Below are positions 1 through 8,594 of a stretch of 36,377 nt of DNA, in pieces. Both the position numbers and the translations under genes were made by a program. Source of the stretch: an uncultured Methylococcaceae bacterium (GTDB taxonomy: Bacteria > Pseudomonadota > Gammaproteobacteria > Methylococcales > Methylomonadaceae); the NCBI GenBank assembly GCA_903873165.1, contig CAIQNQ010000254.1:1-36377 (forward strand), in the 5' to 3' direction. The first letter of the stretch is position 1; every line of letters starts with the position of its first letter. The notes beneath the pieces were generated by a model, which saw only the letters and a program-made list of their open reading frames with translations, was not told the DNA's origin and searched no databases.

Positions 1-141
1 AAAAGCCATGTTTAATCTCCTAATATATCAGCCACCGTAGGGCGACTTCTTTTTTTTACAATAGCATTTTCTGTGTTTTCTTCAACAGTTTTTATTGATT
101 CTAATGCTGCGAGTCTTTTTTCCAGCGATGCAATAGTTGCG
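1..141. repeat. Left copy of exact 141-bp terminal repeat
   Basis: These bases are identical to the last 141 bases of the window. The repeat covers the start codon of the 117-aa virion gene and the 3' part of the 199-aa gene. Joining the ends makes both genes continuous, so the molecule is circular or circularly permuted. A length of 141 equals a common largest k-mer of short-read assemblers, so the repeat is more likely an assembly overlap than a biological terminal repeat; that explanation is inference. Confidence 0.95.
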
Positions 142-611
142 TCTCTTTTTGCAATTTCCGCACCGTGTTTTTCCAAGAAAGCAACCGCCTGATCCCTGCG
201 AGTTCTAGCTCCTAACCAAGACAATGAACTATCGGGGATTGAGGCTAAAGCTTCAACCGTAAATATATTCATCGCCCTAAATTCGGCGACTTCCGATTTA
301 GACAATAAAGTCCACTCAGATAAAGGAGTCCCGCTTAATTCAACAGCTTCTTCACGTTGGAAACCCTCCCACTGCTTACGAAATCTCATTTTATCATCTT
401 CATTCACTGGACGATCGACAACTTTTGTTTTATCTCCTGCAAACATAATACGAATAAACGGAATATCTTTAAAAATCGGACGACCTTCAGTCTCACTCTC
501 AAAAGGTTGGTGAACCGCTTCATTGCGAAACTCGATATACAAATTGCTATCGCTACCGTGTTCGACATATAAATTAGTTCCAGACTCTCTGATTTGTGCG
601 GGTGCAAACAT
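12..611 (-). CDS. Virion-module protein of unknown function, 199 aa
   Basis: The function is not recognised. It lies in the late operon between the decoration-like protein and a 117-aa protein, whose start codon is 2 bases beyond this stop. The N-terminal half is mixed alpha/beta. Residues about 150-175 are charged and helical (EIAKRDATIASLEKRLAALE), likely a short coiled coil, and a basic stretch VKKRSRP lies near the C-terminus. The start is ATG with an AAAAAGG ribosome-binding site. Position suggests a head-completion or connector-associated protein, but nothing in the sequence proves it. Confidence 0.75.
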   Translation of the reverse strand: MFAPAQIRESGTNLYVEHGSDSNLYIEFRNEAVHQPFESETEGRPIFKDIPFIRIMFAGDKTKVVDRPVNEDDKMRFRKQWEGFQREEAVELSGTPLSEWTLLSKSEVAEFRAMNIFTVEALASIPDSSLSWLGARTRRDQAVAFLEKHGAEIAKRDATIASLEKRLAALESIKTVEENTENAIVKKRSRPTVADILGD

Positions 612-633
612 ATAAAACCTTTTTAGTTGTTAA

Positions 634-663
634 AAGAAAGGGGTGAAGAAAGTCTCCACCCCC
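634..663 (-). terminator. Hairpin after the decoration-like gene
   Basis: Arms GGGGTG (640-645) and CACCCC (657-662) flank an 11-base loop. Read on the minus strand, the stem is followed by the T-rich tract TTTCTTTT. It lies just downstream of the coat and decoration-like genes. It may act as a partial terminator that keeps coat expression above that of downstream tail genes; that role is inferred. Confidence 0.5.
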
Positions 664-673
664 TGTAGAAAAA

Positions 674-1513
674 TCAAGTAATTTGCCCTTGAGCAAACGG
701 ACGATTCAAGAAAACAAGTGCTTGTTGTGCGTTAAGAGCAACAGCCGAGTTACCCGTTCCAATGGTTTGGCTAACTGCCGAAGCATAAGTAGCATTAACT
801 ATTTGAGCAGAAAGTACGGCAGTCGGAGTTGAAAATCCATTAACAGCACCGCCGTAAATACGGTTACCTGCAGCAGGAGTTTGTCCCGAAATAACCCCGG
901 TAATTGCAAAGCCTTCAACCTGAAACCAGCCCCACTGATTAAGAAGCAACGGAGTCACTGCAACTGCAAGTGACTTGCCTTGCAAAGTTGTCGAAGTCCA
1001 AGGAGTTGCAACCAAGTTAGCTTGTCCCGAACTCAAGCTGTAAGTAAACTCACAAACGTGTCCCGGCTGAATAAAGCTATTGGTATAAGTACCGACGGTA
1101 GTAATCGATCCCGAAGGAACGCTTGCGGGAACATAAGTAAAAGTAGTGGTTGAAGGCACGGTTGCGACCGTATAAGTACCGACATAAGCAGATGGAACTT
1201 GTCCAACTAAAATTACGGTAGCACCAGGCAACATACCGTGAGCCGAGCCGGTTGTAATGGTTGCTAAACCCGTAGCGGCTGCATAAGTACCACTTGAGAT
1301 AGTTTGACCGGTTACGTTTGCAGTAGTGTTTTTAGCATAAATAAACTCACCACCCGAACGCAAGTTAGCGTCATAACCACGGATAGTTAGCCCAGGAAAC
1401 ACCATGCGTCCTGATCCTGTACCCGCAACCAAATTAACATAACCCGGATCAACGGCATCGGCAACCGAAAGGTCGACAGCACCGATGATGTCATCATAAG
1501 AAATAAAAGTCAT
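674..1513 (-). CDS. Decoration-like or coat-associated virion protein
   Basis: This 279-aa protein lies directly downstream of the coat gene. I place the start at the ATG at 1513 (MTFISYDD) because AAGGA lies a few bases upstream; a longer reading would begin inside the coat gene. Residues about 75-140 form a Thr/Gly/Val-rich beta module with an AHGMLPG turn and the pattern VGTYTV-VPSTTTFTY, resembling a small beta domain common in phage virion proteins. Aromatic-rich beta sequence follows. A head-decoration or accessory capsid role is inferred from position and composition. Confidence 0.6.
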   Translation of the reverse strand: MTFISYDDIIGAVDLSVADAVDPGYVNLVAGTGSGRMVFPGLTIRGYDANLRSGGEFIYAKNTTANVTGQTISSGTYAAATGLATITTGSAHGMLPGATVILVGQVPSAYVGTYTVATVPSTTTFTYVPASVPSGSITTVGTYTNSFIQPGHVCEFTYSLSSGQANLVATPWTSTTLQGKSLAVAVTPLLLNQWGWFQVEGFAITGVISGQTPAAGNRIYGGAVNGFSTPTAVLSAQIVNATYASAVSQTIGTGNSAVALNAQQALVFLNRPFAQGQIT

Positions 1514-1535
1514 AAAATTATCCTTTTTAAATAAA

Positions 1536-2540
1536 TTAAGCCGACAAAACGCCCTGCAAACGACCATTTGAGAGAGTCATATTACCTGCAAAACCGATTA
1601 GTTTTACCATTGCATCTTGATTTACTGCAAAACGATCATCACCGATCGGCACAAAATAACGTTCGGAATGCGGACGGAAGTAGATATAATCGGTATTAAG
1701 GAAATACATCGAGTTTGTCGGAGCACCGCCACCGAAACCACCGTCGAGAACAACGTCAGCTTGTTTACCTGCACCGAAGTAAGCCAAAGAAGTAAATCCT
1801 GAGCCTGCCATTTCAGATTCATTATTGATACGCTGGATTGCTTGAAGCGATTGCAAATACAAGTTGTAATAATTATTATCCGCAACGATTAAATCGGCAC
1901 TATCCATTCCGCGAACTAACTGCAAAGCAACGGAGTTCATATAAGATTGGATATTAGCAGAAGAAACCGCACTGCCGCCGTTTGTAACGCCGCTAAATGC
2001 GATATTACGATAGAATGAACCAACGGTTGTTGAGCGATCAATACCGCCAACAGTACCGGTTGTAGGAGTTTTGCTTACGAGAAGTTGCAAACCGCCGATT
2101 TGACGACCACCGTCCGCAGTACCGTCTGAATAAATATCGATTGCGATATTATTGGTAAGAGTACGTTCAGCGTTGGCGATACGTGATTCAAGCAAATCGA
2201 TAATTGCATTTTCACCGCTATTTTGTAGCATTTCCAATCCGGAGATTGAAACAGCCACGGCAGCTTGGGCAATATTAAATTCCGCGCCGGTGAATACATC
2301 GGAAGGGGCAATATTAAGAGCCTCATAACCGCTGTAGCGTTTATAAGTTCCATTCTCTGCATATTCTAGTTCTTGTACGATTGTACGACCGCCCGAAAAG
2401 GTTTTTACTTTACCTTTTTTGCGAAGTCGAGCCAATAAAGCGTTGTTTTTAGATACGTTGTCCGCTAGTTTCCCGGTGCGATTACGCAAAGTGGTGGTTA
2501 CTATCTCGGTCAATGTACTTGAAGGGTTTATTAAAGCCAT
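1536..2540 (-). CDS. Major capsid (coat) protein
   Basis: This 334-aa protein probably assembles the capsid shell. It begins MALINPSSTL and has a helical N-terminal segment (TTTLRNRTGKLADNVSKNN), an acidic glycine-bearing region, then a central domain with LLESRIANAERTLTNNIA and a C-terminal beta-rich part (DYIYFRPHSERYFVPIGDDR). This pattern fits HK97-fold coat proteins of podovirus-like phages. It follows a scaffold-like gene, as usual for coat genes. The ATG has a strong AAAGGA site. The fold was not verified structurally; the call rests on size, order and sequence style. Confidence 0.85.
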   Translation of the reverse strand: MALINPSSTLTEIVTTTLRNRTGKLADNVSKNNALLARLRKKGKVKTFSGGRTIVQELEYAENGTYKRYSGYEALNIAPSDVFTGAEFNIAQAAVAVSISGLEMLQNSGENAIIDLLESRIANAERTLTNNIAIDIYSDGTADGGRQIGGLQLLVSKTPTTGTVGGIDRSTTVGSFYRNIAFSGVTNGGSAVSSANIQSYMNSVALQLVRGMDSADLIVADNNYYNLYLQSLQAIQRINNESEMAGSGFTSLAYFGAGKQADVVLDGGFGGGAPTNSMYFLNTDYIYFRPHSERYFVPIGDDRFAVNQDAMVKLIGFAGNMTLSNGRLQGVLSA

Positions 2541-2565
2541 AAAAGTATCCTTTGATTAAATTTGA

Positions 2566-3603
2566 TTAACTCACAAACTCTCTAAAGTTTGCCGTGATTT
2601 CGTCACGCAATGAGCGGTTAGTGTTGGAATTGGCGGGAATATGAATACCCGGATTACCGACAATAGAGCCTGCTGCACGCCGTGCGTTATCTGATTTAGC
2701 TTTTATCTCCGCAACTCGTTTCGCTTCAGCATCAGCTGATTGCTGTGCTAGTAGTGTTGAACGAATATCAGGTCTTGCCCATACAGCCATATCATATGCT
2801 TCTTGCAAATCCTTAGCACGCCCACCTTGTAGTAATGCAGCCATTTCGGCTTTTACTGATTCAAAATGTACATTTTCGGGATTAGCAGCGAAAGTCTGTA
2901 TTGTACTCTGTATAGATTCCTGTTGTTGTTGCTGTTTTATCGATTCTTGCTGTTGCAAGTATTGCTTCATTTGCTGTAACTCTTGTTGAGTTTGATACAA
3001 TTGAGGGTCAATTTGTTGTTGTGGCTGCATAGCCGCTGATAAATCCGCACCGTATTGACGAGCCAAATCAAGGAGCATCTGCCCTTTAGCTTGCGGTGTG
3101 CCGGTGCGAAGTAAATATGCTGAATTAAGCAAAGACTGAATTGCAATTTGTGGAGTGCCGCCTTCTGCCGCAATCATCGGCATATATGGAGTTACAATAT
3201 CTTTAATTGATTTACCGTATTGTCGTTCTTCATCAAACCTTGTAAAACCTTTTTCAACTTCCGCCTCTCGCTTTGCAACTTCCGCTTGTATTTCGGCAGG
3301 TAATTCAGCCCATTTCGCTTTTGCAGCGGCAGTCCATGAATTAGGAGCGGTAATAGATTTAGTTTCCGTAGGTTTTTCTTCTACTTTCTCAACTTTATCC
3401 GATTTTTCAATCTTTTCGACTTTTTCGACCTTATCAACTTTTGGTGTTTTTTCTTTAATTTCTGCTTTAGTTAATTCACGTTTTTCATTAACTTCTTTAG
3501 ATGCAGATTCTATCTGGTCACGCAGTGAAGGCTCTTTCAATTCCACATTATTTTCTTGTGAAATATCAGATTTTACATCTTCATTTTGTGAAATATCAGT
3601 CAT
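2566..3603 (-). CDS. Scaffold-like protein
   Basis: This 345-aa protein is highly charged and low in complexity. Residues about 40-80 carry repeated K-V-E/D units (KVDKVEKVEKIEKSDKVEKV), followed by an alanine/glutamate-rich helical region and a Gln-rich stretch (about 200-235) typical of coiled coils. The C-terminus is a basic, helix-prone segment (NRSLRDEITANFREFVS), as in scaffolding proteins that bind coat subunits by their tails. It sits immediately upstream of the coat gene, the usual scaffold position. Scaffolding proteins share little sequence, so the call rests on context and composition. Confidence 0.7.
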   Translation of the reverse strand: MTDISQNEDVKSDISQENNVELKEPSLRDQIESASKEVNEKRELTKAEIKEKTPKVDKVEKVEKIEKSDKVEKVEEKPTETKSITAPNSWTAAAKAKWAELPAEIQAEVAKREAEVEKGFTRFDEERQYGKSIKDIVTPYMPMIAAEGGTPQIAIQSLLNSAYLLRTGTPQAKGQMLLDLARQYGADLSAAMQPQQQIDPQLYQTQQELQQMKQYLQQQESIKQQQQQESIQSTIQTFAANPENVHFESVKAEMAALLQGGRAKDLQEAYDMAVWARPDIRSTLLAQQSADAEAKRVAEIKAKSDNARRAAGSIVGNPGIHIPANSNTNRSLRDEITANFREFVS

Positions 3604-3606
3604 AAA

Positions 3607-4038
3607 TTACCCTAAATGTTGTTGAATTGCCTGGTGTAGTTCTTTTTTTACGTTAAAATCACCACGAATCTCGGTATTTGCTTTATTTGGAGCTTGGTCA
3701 CCCATTTCAATATAACCTCTCGCACGTAATGAGGCTGAATAATCTCGACGGCTTGTATATCGCTTTCCGTCTGCCATTGATTTGATCCCGTCACCCATAA
3801 TAGCATCGGCATCATAAACATAAGCCGATTTACCCGGTTTAAATTCAATCAAGGGAACTGCTTTTAACTCTCGATATACTTTTATTGAATCAATTGCGTG
3901 CTCACTATTTTTAGGCATAAACTCAATTAACTGATTCGGTTCATAATTATCATCTTTGCGAATCCAAAGAGTTCCTGATATAACAACGTTATGCTTTTCG
4001 CATAATTTACATAATTTTTCTGTGAAATCTGTATACAT
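3607..4038 (-). CDS. Conserved-looking virion-module protein, 143 aa
   Basis: No family was recognised. The protein begins MYTDFTEKLCKLCEKHNVVI and has a predicted alpha-beta N-terminus, then RELKAVPLIEFKPGKSAYVYD and a basic region around GKRYTSRRDYSASLRARGY. The stop is 3 bases before the scaffold-like start, so the two are translationally close. It is the first gene after a 67-base gap that may hold an internal promoter. A role in head assembly is possible from position only. Confidence 0.7.
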   Translation of the reverse strand: MYTDFTEKLCKLCEKHNVVISGTLWIRKDDNYEPNQLIEFMPKNSEHAIDSIKVYRELKAVPLIEFKPGKSAYVYDADAIMGDGIKSMADGKRYTSRRDYSASLRARGYIEMGDQAPNKANTEIRGDFNVKKELHQAIQQHLG

Positions 4039-4045
4039 AAAACCT

Positions 4046-4098
4046 AAATTACAGTTTATTTCTGTAATTATATTATATCTACAATTTTAATTTGTAAA
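4046..4098 (-). promoter_or_regulatory. Possible internal promoter with palindrome before the coat cluster
   Basis: Read on the minus strand, TTTACA (4093-4098) precedes two overlapping TATAAT boxes (4072-4077 and 4067-4072). Spacers are 15 and 20 bases, neither ideal. Just downstream is a palindrome with arms AATTACAG and CTGTAATT (4047-4054 and 4062-4069). An extra promoter here would raise scaffold and coat expression above portal and terminase; the palindrome could be an operator or an mRNA hairpin. All functional reading is inference. Confidence 0.35.
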
Positions 4099-4105
4099 TA
4101 GTTAT

Positions 4106-6208
4106 TTATATAATAGTCGGCTGCATCTGTATTTTTTGACGTTCAATATCCAGTCTACCAAGCATTTCTTCACGCTGTAGCTGTAATCTACCAAGCATTT
4201 CTTCACGCTCTAATTGAATCCGCTGCTGTGATTCCTGTTGTGAAATTTGCAATTTAGCTTGTTCAATTTGCATAACTGATTGCTGCCGTGCTTGTTCAAT
4301 TTGAATATCGGCTTGCATTCTTGCTTGCTGCGCTTGTTGGTCTGCCTGTGATTTGGCTTGAGCAATCTGCATATCTGCTTGAATCTTTTGCTGTGCAGGA
4401 TCAAGTTGCGGCGGTGCATTTTCTTTTGATTCGGCAAGTTTAATCAATTTCTGTTGCGTCATCTCAAAAGTGGTTTCAAGCTGTTTGCCCGTTGGAAAAC
4501 CACGAACACCAAACATTAACATATCCATAAGCAAAGGAGTCATTTGCGGAGTCGCTTGTGCAATCGGCATTGCTTTTTCCATAAATGTTGAAACTGCGGT
4601 TAGAAACTCAACCCGTGAAGCTTTTTCCGCTTCTTGGTCGGCTTTCATTGTCGAATCGGTTTCAATGTCAATTCTAAAACAACGCATAGCATTGTCTTTT
4701 AACAACGCATATACTTCTTCCCAAGACGGTTGTGCCATTAACTCTTGCAACTCCTCAGGTATTGGTTGCAGCGGAGCAGGTGGTTGTCCGGGCATTTGCG
4801 GAGGCGGTGCAAATTGCATTTGTACCTGTTGTTTTTCCGCATTTGTTAGTAACTTAATACCGCTAATTGCTTTAATAGTATCAAGTTGAAAATGGTTTGC
4901 GATGATTTGTGCAAATATGCGTGTTAATTCTCGGCAGAATCTTTGAACCCCGTTTTGTCCGTCATCAAGTCGAAGTGCGGCATATTTGCCTTTAAGGCTT
5001 TGAGCGGTTGCCGTTTCGCTGGCTTTAGTCGCACCTCTAATAATATCGGCAATCCCCGTAATTTCATACAAATCTTGCTTAACTTTATCCCGTGCCTCAT
5101 ATAATCCAAGCAATGTTTGTAATATCTCTTGCATCGGCATCAAGTCGATAACGCCTTTTAAGCCGCCTTTATCACCAAATACAGCCCACTGTTGAACCGG
5201 GATTAGTTGATTTTCCACGCCTTCACTAAGTAAATTAGCAACACCGCTTGCCGAGGCATCATAAACACCCGCAACTTTAATCGCCTTGGTAATTGCAAAT
5301 ATTCGCCCCGTTAAATCGTCAAGCTCTTTAGCCTGATCTTGATATTGTGTATAATCAGGAATCGGAACTAGGCTATCGTTTGTCATTGTCGGAAATAAAG
5401 GGCGTGGACAAGGATAGAAATCATCTAATCCTAACGGATCATCTCTTTCGTCTAGTATCTCTTCAAAATCCTTATGAATCCATACTGCCTTTTTCTCTTT
5501 CTTATTCCACATTTCATAAATAATAGCTTTTTTGCTATTATCTTCAATCTTGGCATCAGATAGATTTTTAGGAGAATAATCAAGCGGAACTTCATTAAAT
5601 ATCTCACCAAAACGTTCAATACCTTCATCTTTGGTTAGATAAACAATACGCCAAACAACAAAAACCTCGTCCCAACTGCGGGCTACATTATGTCCGAAAT
5701 CTTCCCAATAAACATAATCAGGAATAACCTCTTCATATGCGATATCTTGCAAAGGTTCTGATTCGTCGGTATCTTCGGTTATTTCAACACCATCGTCTTG
5801 AACTTCCTGATTACCGACTACTTGAACGTCTTTAAAATGCGGAACATAACGAACCCAAACAACGCCTCGACCCGGTAACAATCTATCTAAAACAGCCTGC
5901 TTAACATTGTGGCGAAATTTATCTTGCGTAATAAAATAATTAACTGAACGCTCCCAAATTTCAGCCGCTAATCTACCGACATCATCTTTGTCTTTAAACC
6001 GACGCTCAATATCGGGATTTGGTGAGCGACTGAAATAAGCAGGAAGTAAAGTCTGCACGTTAGAATATAAAATATTATATTTTCTACCGCTTTCGCTACT
6101 GCCTCGAATGTCTTTATAACGCTTGACAATCTTACGACCTCGACCTTTCCAGGGTTCAAACTCTTGATCATAAGCAGTAATCTCCGCTACATATTCCGAA
6201 TGTTTCAT
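4106..6208 (-). CDS. Portal protein
   Basis: This 700-aa protein would form the dodecameric ring at the packaging vertex. It follows large terminase with a 4-base ATGA overlap and matches P22-like portals in size. The N-terminal region includes YKDIRGSSESGRKYNILYSN and VQTLLPAYFSRSPNPDIERR, typical of podovirus portals, followed by a helical core (ARDKVKQDLYEITGIADIIRGATKASETATAQSLKGKYAALRL). The last about 110 residues are a Gln-rich helix with near-repeated units QREEMLGRL, consistent with the helical barrel of long portals. The DNA shows the same near-duplication around 4155-4210. Confidence 0.9.
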   Translation of the reverse strand: MKHSEYVAEITAYDQEFEPWKGRGRKIVKRYKDIRGSSESGRKYNILYSNVQTLLPAYFSRSPNPDIERRFKDKDDVGRLAAEIWERSVNYFITQDKFRHNVKQAVLDRLLPGRGVVWVRYVPHFKDVQVVGNQEVQDDGVEITEDTDESEPLQDIAYEEVIPDYVYWEDFGHNVARSWDEVFVVWRIVYLTKDEGIERFGEIFNEVPLDYSPKNLSDAKIEDNSKKAIIYEMWNKKEKKAVWIHKDFEEILDERDDPLGLDDFYPCPRPLFPTMTNDSLVPIPDYTQYQDQAKELDDLTGRIFAITKAIKVAGVYDASASGVANLLSEGVENQLIPVQQWAVFGDKGGLKGVIDLMPMQEILQTLLGLYEARDKVKQDLYEITGIADIIRGATKASETATAQSLKGKYAALRLDDGQNGVQRFCRELTRIFAQIIANHFQLDTIKAISGIKLLTNAEKQQVQMQFAPPPQMPGQPPAPLQPIPEELQELMAQPSWEEVYALLKDNAMRCFRIDIETDSTMKADQEAEKASRVEFLTAVSTFMEKAMPIAQATPQMTPLLMDMLMFGVRGFPTGKQLETTFEMTQQKLIKLAESKENAPPQLDPAQQKIQADMQIAQAKSQADQQAQQARMQADIQIEQARQQSVMQIEQAKLQISQQESQQRIQLEREEMLGRLQLQREEMLGRLDIERQKIQMQPTII

Positions 6209-7527
6209 ATTCTCGTTTCCCTTTTAACTTCATTTCCCCAAAATAACTCGTCGGCAGTCATGTCATTTAAAAATCTAGGTTTATTAAAAATTTCAGGTGA
6301 TTCAGGTTGTTTAATCACCCTAGCAATCATCTCTAAAGCATCACAACCATGCGAAGCCCAGTCATGATAAGGTTTTTCTTTGTAACGCTTGCGATCATTG
6401 TCAAATATATAACGATAATTTTTAATTGCTCGAAGTCCGTCTTTACAGTTTGTTTTATGAAAATGCAGGCGTGGGAATACTTTGCTTAAAGCATTGATAG
6501 CGTTTTGTTGTGTTGTCGCCTGTACTAAATTCATTCTAACGCCTAATTCATGAGCCTGACTTATTATCGAGCGACCACCGCCTTGCAATGTCTTGTTTGC
6601 CGCATCATGAGGGACGTAATGATTGCCGTAATGATAAGGCTTTGAAGCGACTATACTACAGTAATGCTCTATTTTTTCAAGGCTATTTTCATAATAATCA
6701 ATTAAATGAATTTCATTGCCTGACTGTTGATAAAACCAAATAGCGGTTGCATCATCAAAACCCAAATCCCAAACAGTATTAACCGCAACATTTGCTTGAT
6801 ACTCAAAATCTAAAATCCGCCCTTCAAGCTCTGATTGTGCTATTTCAGCACCATAAACCAACCCCGTGACCAATGCGTTGAAATCGCACTCGAACTCTTG
6901 AGCATATTCATTATCCGACATAAGCTTTTTAAGCCTAAGCAATTCGTCAGGGTCAATAATATTAGTTTCGCTTGCCTTTAATACCTGCCAAAACCAATCT
7001 TGAGGCGTTGCTTGTGCATCAACCAGAAAATCATATAGTAAGTTCTCAGTGCCTCGAACCGTTCCCGAAACATCGAGCCAGCCTTGCCGGTCAGATAATG
7101 CGGGCATAATAACTTGATTGATTACACCTCGGCTTATATCCTGTGCCTCGTCGATAACAATCCCATCAAAATACAAGCCACGCATACGATCGGCATTTTC
7201 AGCCCCGTAAAGCTTAATAATTGCACCATTGTGAGGCATTGTTATTGAAAGCTCGCTCTCATTGCATTTTGCACCCAACTCAATCAAAGGCAAACAAAAC
7301 CGCTTAAAATACAACCATGCAATATCTTTTGCCTGCACATAATAAGGAGCTAAATAACCAAATCTAGGTTGCTCTTTCTTGCAAAGCACCGCTTCTTTTA
7401 TGATCCGATTAACTCGAGCAACTGTTTTACCTGCCCTTCGATGTGCAATAGTTATGGAAAATCGTTTATCGTTTTGATGATAAGGCTTAAAAACATCTCT
7501 CGGTTTATAGTCTATTATTAAACTCAT
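6205..7527 (-). CDS. terL: Terminase large subunit
   Basis: This 440-aa protein is the ATP-driven packaging motor and nuclease. An N-terminal ATPase carries a Walker A-like HRRAGKT (about 29-35) and Walker B IVIDEAQD (about 123-130). The C-terminal nuclease domain begins with VWDLGFDDAT (about 252-260), giving a metal-binding Asp, and includes HYVPHDA (about 303-309). Length is normal for P22/Sf6-type terminases. It overlaps the small terminase stop by 4 bases and the portal start by 4 bases, so the three genes are translationally coupled. Confidence 0.95.
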   Translation of the reverse strand: MSLIIDYKPRDVFKPYHQNDKRFSITIAHRRAGKTVARVNRIIKEAVLCKKEQPRFGYLAPYYVQAKDIAWLYFKRFCLPLIELGAKCNESELSITMPHNGAIIKLYGAENADRMRGLYFDGIVIDEAQDISRGVINQVIMPALSDRQGWLDVSGTVRGTENLLYDFLVDAQATPQDWFWQVLKASETNIIDPDELLRLKKLMSDNEYAQEFECDFNALVTGLVYGAEIAQSELEGRILDFEYQANVAVNTVWDLGFDDATAIWFYQQSGNEIHLIDYYENSLEKIEHYCSIVASKPYHYGNHYVPHDAANKTLQGGGRSIISQAHELGVRMNLVQATTQQNAINALSKVFPRLHFHKTNCKDGLRAIKNYRYIFDNDRKRYKEKPYHDWASHGCDALEMIARVIKQPESPEIFNKPRFLNDMTADELFWGNEVKRETRI

Positions 7528-7796
7528 TCCTTCCAGCCTATTTCTATTTTGGCTTGAACTTCCGATTTAACCTCGGTTCTTGCAAGCTTCGGAATATGAT
7601 ATTCGACAACCGACATAATACAATCAAAAGCCTTTGCGGGATCTTTTGCCTCTATCTTATCTAGCAATCGCTCTAGTCTATTTGTATTACCTTCTACAAA
7701 CGCAGCAATAGCCCCCCTAGCATTTATAGTTGTCTGATTAGGGATTCCCTTTGGTCTACCGTTTGGATTTTGAACTTTGCCTTTAGGTGCAGCCAT
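7524..7796 (-). CDS. terS: Terminase small subunit-like protein (DUF5681-like N-terminus)
   Basis: This 90-aa protein sits directly upstream of large terminase and overlaps it by 4 bases. It begins MAAPKGKVQNPNGRPKGIPN; the NGRPKG motif is the basic DNA-contacting signature of DUF5681-type proteins and resembles an AT-hook. The remainder is helical (TNRLERLLDKIEAKDPAKA). I start at the ATG at 7796; a TTG 12 bases upstream is in frame but less likely. No good ribosome-binding site is visible before either start. It would recognise phage DNA and load the motor. It is the first gene of the late operon. Confidence 0.75.
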   Translation of the reverse strand: MAAPKGKVQNPNGRPKGIPNQTTINARGAIAAFVEGNTNRLERLLDKIEAKDPAKAFDCIMSVVEYHIPKLARTEVKSEVQAKIEIGWKE

Positions 7797-7835
7797 ATTA
7801 AAAACCAAAATATTTTTTTATAATTTATATAACCA

Positions 7836-7914
7836 ATACAACCACATAAAATTTATTTTGTCAACATGTATTATTTTACTTGATTATATCACTGTATTAC
7901 TGTATTACTACAGT
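7836..7914. promoter_or_regulatory. Divergent promoter region between late and left plus-strand operons
   Basis: This 160-base gap separates small terminase (minus) from the 7957 gene (plus). Minus strand: TTGACA (7859-7864) and a weak -10 TGTATT (7835-7840). Plus strand: TTGATT (7880-7885), 17 bases, then TATTAC (7903-7908). Between the two -35 boxes lies the inverted core ATCAAGTAAAATAAT (7870-7884), also found near 17.88 and 20.56 kb. A perfect palindrome, ACTGTA-TTAC-TACAGT (7899-7914), overlaps the plus promoter and could be an operator. Promoter strengths are guesses from consensus. Confidence 0.5.
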
Positions 7915-7956
7915 TATCAAGACAACATTAACAACAACTTAAGAAGGATTAAGACA

Positions 7957-8103
7957 ATGAGCTGGGTAATTATAGACAAAAATACCGGGGTGGCGGTTTT
8001 AGAAACATTTAACAAAAAAATTGCCGATGCAATCAATGTTAAAAAATATAAAGCAATTCCGATTATGGAATATTTACAAAATTTAAACAAAAAGAAGGAT
8101 TAA
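7957..8103 (+). CDS. Small protein of unknown function, 48 aa
   Basis: This is the first gene of the left plus-strand operon. The start is the ATG at 7957, preceded by AAGAAGGATT; the frame opens further upstream but only into the promoter. The product (MSWVIIDKNTGVAVLETFNK...) has a short beta hairpin then a lysine-rich helix (ADAINVKKYKAIPIMEYLQ). The pattern resembles small phage host-interaction proteins but no family is recognised. The next gene follows after 4 bases. Confidence 0.65.
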   Translation: MSWVIIDKNTGVAVLETFNKKIADAINVKKYKAIPIMEYLQNLNKKKD

Positions 8104-8107
8104 GAAA

Positions 8108-8200
8108 ATGGACAAACAAATATTAACCTATGCAGCGGTTACCGCCGCAGCCTTTATAGGCTTTTGGGGTTTTGTTTACGCCCTTTTCGCAGCATTTTAA
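8108..8200 (+). CDS. Small single-span membrane peptide, 30 aa
   Basis: An ATG with AAGAAGGATTAAG upstream encodes MDKQILTYAAVTAAAFIGFW and ends GFVYALFAAF. Nearly the whole peptide after residue 6 is one hydrophobic segment. It lies between two coding genes of the same operon with good spacing. The function is unknown. Confidence 0.55.
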   Translation: MDKQILTYAAVTAAAFIGFWGFVYALFAAF

Positions 8201-8219
8201 CCAACAGAAAGAACAACCA

Positions 8220-8591
8220 ATGACCAATGAAAAAACCGCCCTTATAGATATTTTTGAAACAATATCAAAAATTGATTCTAATTTAGAAATTCATCAAATA
8301 ACCGAAATATATATAAAACTAATTAAGCGAATTCAACCTATTTTTCTGTTTAGTGATGAAATGAGAAACATTTTATTCATGGCAAAATTTATTGTAGATG
8401 CTAACGGAGATTTAGAGGATTGGCTAGATATACAAACATATAACACTTTTGCCGCTGCACAAATGGAGGCATTGTTTCGGGCATTTCAATTATTTGAGAA
8501 AATAAATGAAATAAAATTTATCAACGATGCCAACCTATTTTTTGAAGATGAAGAATTTGAAGAGACACTAATATCAATTATAAAGGATTAA
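8220..8591 (+). CDS. Acidic protein of unknown function, 123 aa
   Basis: The start is taken at the ATG at 8220 (MTNEKTALIDIF); an upstream in-frame ATG overlaps the membrane peptide gene and lacks a ribosome-binding site. The product is helical and acidic, with IETISKIDSNLEIHQ-type segments, QMEALFRAFQLFEKINEIKF and a C-terminal FFEDEEFEETLISIIKD. The charge pattern could suit a DNA-mimic or protein-binding inhibitor, but that is speculation. The next gene begins 3 bases after the stop. Confidence 0.65.
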   Translation: MTNEKTALIDIFETISKIDSNLEIHQITEIYIKLIKRIQPIFLFSDEMRNILFMAKFIVDANGDLEDWLDIQTYNTFAAAQMEALFRAFQLFEKINEIKFINDANLFFEDEEFEETLISIIKD

Positions 8592-8594
8592 CCA

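Noticed and set aside
1-141. Biological direct terminal repeat as in T7-like phages
   Set aside because: The repeat falls inside coding genes of the late operon and has a length equal to a common assembler k-mer; an assembly overlap is simpler.
4470-4889. 139-aa plus-strand ORF opposite the portal gene
   Set aside because: It is fully antisense to a confident portal gene, has cysteine-rich low-complexity sequence typical of a shadow frame, and no credible ribosome-binding site.
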